64,000 nucleotides of DNA. It comes from Rhodococcus sovatensis. Its GTDB lineage: Bacteria > Actinomycetota > Actinomycetes > Mycobacteriales > Mycobacteriaceae. The number at the start of each line of letters is the position of its first letter. Within the stretch, counting starts at the first letter, position 1. Shown here one piece after another: positions 62,466-64,000 of this stretch. Made by a program: the position numbers and the translations under genes. The stretch covers positions 5,828,001 to 5,892,000 of the forward strand of contig NZ_CP147846.1 in the NCBI RefSeq assembly GCF_037327425.1, given 5' to 3'. Below the pieces are notes generated by a model, which worked only from the letters and a program-made list of their open reading frames with translations, made no database searches and was not told the origin of the DNA.

Positions 62466-63239
62466 ATGACCACGAAGACTCGTACCGCAGTGATCACCGG
62501 CGCAACGTCCGCGAAGGGTATCGGCCGCGCCACCGCCGAGCGCTATGCCGAAGACGGCTGGGCCGTCGTCGTACTCGACCTCGATGGGGAGGCGTCGGCC
62601 AAGGTCGCCGCCGAGATCGGCGCCGCCTACAACGTGCCCTCGTTCGGTCACGCCGTCGACGTGTCCGACGAGGCTTCGGTGCAGACGGCCTACGCCGCCA
62701 CCAAGGCCGAAGTGGGCGCAGGTTCGCTGCCTCCCGTCGGCGCAGTTGCCAACATCGCAGGGATCACGTCGCCGGTGCCGTTTCTCGAGACGACCCTCGA
62801 ACTGTGGAACAAGGTGTTCGCCGTCAACGCCACCGGTACCTATCTAGTGACCAAGGCGTATCTGCCCGACATGATCGCCGAGGGTTGGGGCCGCATCGTC
62901 ACCATGTCGTCGGTGTCCGCGCAGCGCGGCGGAGGCGTGTTCGGCAAGGTTCCGTACTCGTCCGCGAAGGCTGCGGTCCTCGGTTTCACCAAGTCGCTCG
63001 CACGTGAACTCGAAGACACGGGCGTCACCATCAACGCCGTCACCCCGGGCGCCGTCGACACCAACATTCGCGTCGGCAGCACCGACGAGCAGGAGAAGGC
63101 CATCACGCAGGGAATCCCGCTCGGACGCACCGCGACCGCCCGCGAAGTCGCGTCGGTCATCACCTTCCTCTCGTCCGACGACGCCGCGTACCTGACCGGA
63201 ACGACCATCGACATCAACGGCGGAAGCCATATGCACTGA
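62466..63239 (+). CDS. SDR dehydrogenase
   Basis: Classical SDR of 257 aa with TGATSAKGIGRATAERYAED (a three-residue insert in the cofactor loop), the NAG motif as NIAGITS, the Ser of TMSSVSAQRGG and YSSAK. Its ribosome site AGGAGGAAAGAAC is strong. It is divergent from the transporter-transketolase operon and shares its operator region, so it likely oxidises or reduces a sugar or polyol in the same pathway. Confidence 0.92.
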   Translation: MTTKTRTAVITGATSAKGIGRATAERYAEDGWAVVVLDLDGEASAKVAAEIGAAYNVPSFGHAVDVSDEASVQTAYAATKAEVGAGSLPPVGAVANIAGITSPVPFLETTLELWNKVFAVNATGTYLVTKAYLPDMIAEGWGRIVTMSSVSAQRGGGVFGKVPYSSAKAAVLGFTKSLARELEDTGVTINAVTPGAVDTNIRVGSTDEQEKAITQGIPLGRTATAREVASVITFLSSDDAAYLTGTTIDINGGSHMH

Positions 63240-63368
63240 CGGTTCGGTCCGTCGACTTCAGGAGGTTCCGATGGCCAGATCTGTCATACCGGTCCAGACG
63301 TGTGTCGTCCATCGCAGAGGTACAGCTCGAGATTCACAACAAGCAGGTCACACACCTGCTATCCGCGT

Positions 63369-63390
63369 CGAACGCGAACGCGAACGCGAA
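63369..63390 (+). repeat. Hexanucleotide repeat (CGAACG)n
   Basis: About three and a half copies of CGAACG in the 5' part of the transposase remnant region, prone to slippage. Confidence 0.75.
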
Positions 63391-63410
63391 CGCGAACTGC
63401 GACGCCAGTC

Positions 63411-63790
63411 GCCCAGTTGGTCGCAGAACGCGTCGAGAAACCCCAAGGCACGATTTCGGCGAAACGTAGCCTGCCGATTGACCGCACCGCCGGCTACGAC
63501 GGGTCGGACCGCAATATCCGGTGCCTGGTCGCCGACGAGAAAGCGAAGTGGCGGGCCGAGCACCACCGCGGTCGCCGCCCCGCGGTGTGGGCTCCGGGTG
63601 ACTATCTGGTCATCGACTGGGCCACCATCGGCGGTCTGCATCTGGTCTGCGCTTCTATTGGCCTCTTCACGCTGGCGGTTCGTACCGTTTGCGGACGACG
63701 AGAAATCAACCACGACAACGGCCTTGATCGCAGAAGCGCTCGCTGCGGGCCACCCTTCATCGAGTAGTCAGTCGGCTGATTTCTGAGCGA
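63411..63790 (+). pseudogene. Frameshifted IS21-like transposase (IstA) remnant
   Basis: One frame encodes QGTISAKRSLP, GYDGSDRNIRCLVADEKAKW and HHRGRRPAVWAPGDYLVIDW, matching IS21-type transposases with the first catalytic Asp in VIDW. Near 63650 the match jumps to another frame: SRWRFVPFADDEKSTTTTAL and IAEALAAG. It then ends at a stop. Most of the transposase and the IstB helper are absent. Confidence 0.75.
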
Positions 63791-63826
63791 CTGTCGACTC
63801 CGTACTTTTATGGACCGGCACTGGAT

Positions 63827-64000
63827 ATGCCTACGCCGACGTTCGAGTTGAGCCCAGAGTTGGCGGCGCATCCCGATGCGTTACCGGCCGTCTCTCGTCT
63901 GCCGCACGGCGGTCTCGCTGTCCTTCAACTCGTGCGGCAGCAGTTGCTGTGGGACATTTTGGTAAGCCACCGGCCTCAGGAATCGATCGATTGCAGCCAT
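63827..64000 (+). other. Unassigned open frames at the window edge
   Basis: The plus strand is open from an ATG at 63827 (MPTPTFELSPELAAHPDA) to the window end. The minus strand is open from the window end to a stop at 63881 and reads AAIDRFLRPVAYQNVPQQLL then HELKDSETAVRQTRDGR. The window ends before either can be resolved; the minus-strand one looks slightly more protein-like. Confidence 0.3.

Noticed and set aside
1..64000. CRISPR arrays, tRNA or rRNA genes
   Set aside because: No regularly spaced repeats, cloverleaf-like segments or rRNA-like sequence were noticed on reading; a tRNA scan was not possible here.

Overview
The window is high-GC DNA from an actinomycete, most likely a Rhodococcus or close relative. 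The support is a WhiB-family protein, an actinobacterial acyl-CoA carboxylase with an epsilon subunit, a mycothiol-type formaldehyde dehydrogenase, frequent GTG/TTG starts and many 4-base ATGA/GTGA gene overlaps. No rRNA, tRNA or CRISPR array was seen. It reads as accessory catabolic sequence: short operons, each beside its own regulator, with an insertion sequence and several gene relics.

Layout. (1) 0-6.6 kb: a CYP102-like self-sufficient P450, a Baeyer-Villiger-type monooxygenase and a short-chain dehydrogenase form one minus-strand operon, divergent from a TetR gene. (2) 6.9-11.2 kb: a LysR gene is divergent from acyl-CoA dehydrogenase, CoA-transferase and SDR genes. (3) 11.4-14.1 kb: an MFS transporter is followed upstream by a decayed second CYP102-like gene fused by deletion to an esterase remnant, next to an intact paralogue of the first TetR. 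(4) 14.3-20.1 kb: a sugar-acid-type operon (MFS, D-2-hydroxyacid dehydrogenase, enolase-superfamily dehydratase, IclR) is interrupted by an IS3-family element. (5) 20.4-22.6 kb: WhiB, OsmC, AhpD-like and thioredoxin genes. (6) 22.8-27.1 kb: acyl-CoA carboxylase beta, epsilon and alpha genes plus MarR. (7) 27.6-37.9 kb: a sulfide-oxidation region with persulfide dioxygenase-rhodanese, a TauE exporter, a GntR regulator, a TetR regulator, sulfide:quinone oxidoreductase, OsmC, a DUF1326 protein and an Old Yellow Enzyme relative. (8) 38.3-42.6 kb: aldehyde dehydrogenase with DUF779, then propionyl/acetyl-CoA synthetase. (9) 42.7-56.9 kb: IclR, a P450 reductase and a CYP199-like P450 converge on an eleven-gene minus-strand run covering ring hydroxylation, ring cleavage, C-C hydrolysis, side-product oxidation and formaldehyde disposal, with a divergent TetR at its head. 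(10) 57.1-63.2 kb: an HSL-type hydrolase, an FCD-GntR regulator, a split transketolase, an MHS transporter and a divergent SDR, with an epimerase remnant. (11) 63.3-64 kb: a frameshifted IS21-like transposase remnant.

Three systems stand out. The first is a sulfide-oxidation regulon: a repeated operator, TAATGTACGGACA, lies before the GntR gene, the TauE/persulfide dioxygenase operon and the sulfide:quinone oxidoreductase gene. At two of these places the two arms have the same 13-nt spacing. The second is a possible complete pathway for a methoxylated aromatic compound, linking P450 demethylation to ring cleavage and formaldehyde oxidation. The third is a split-transketolase operon whose GntR regulator appears to use the site CTGTC(A/G)ACAG at its own promoter and at the divergent transporter/SDR promoter. 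Functions come from protein motifs read by eye; no database search was run.
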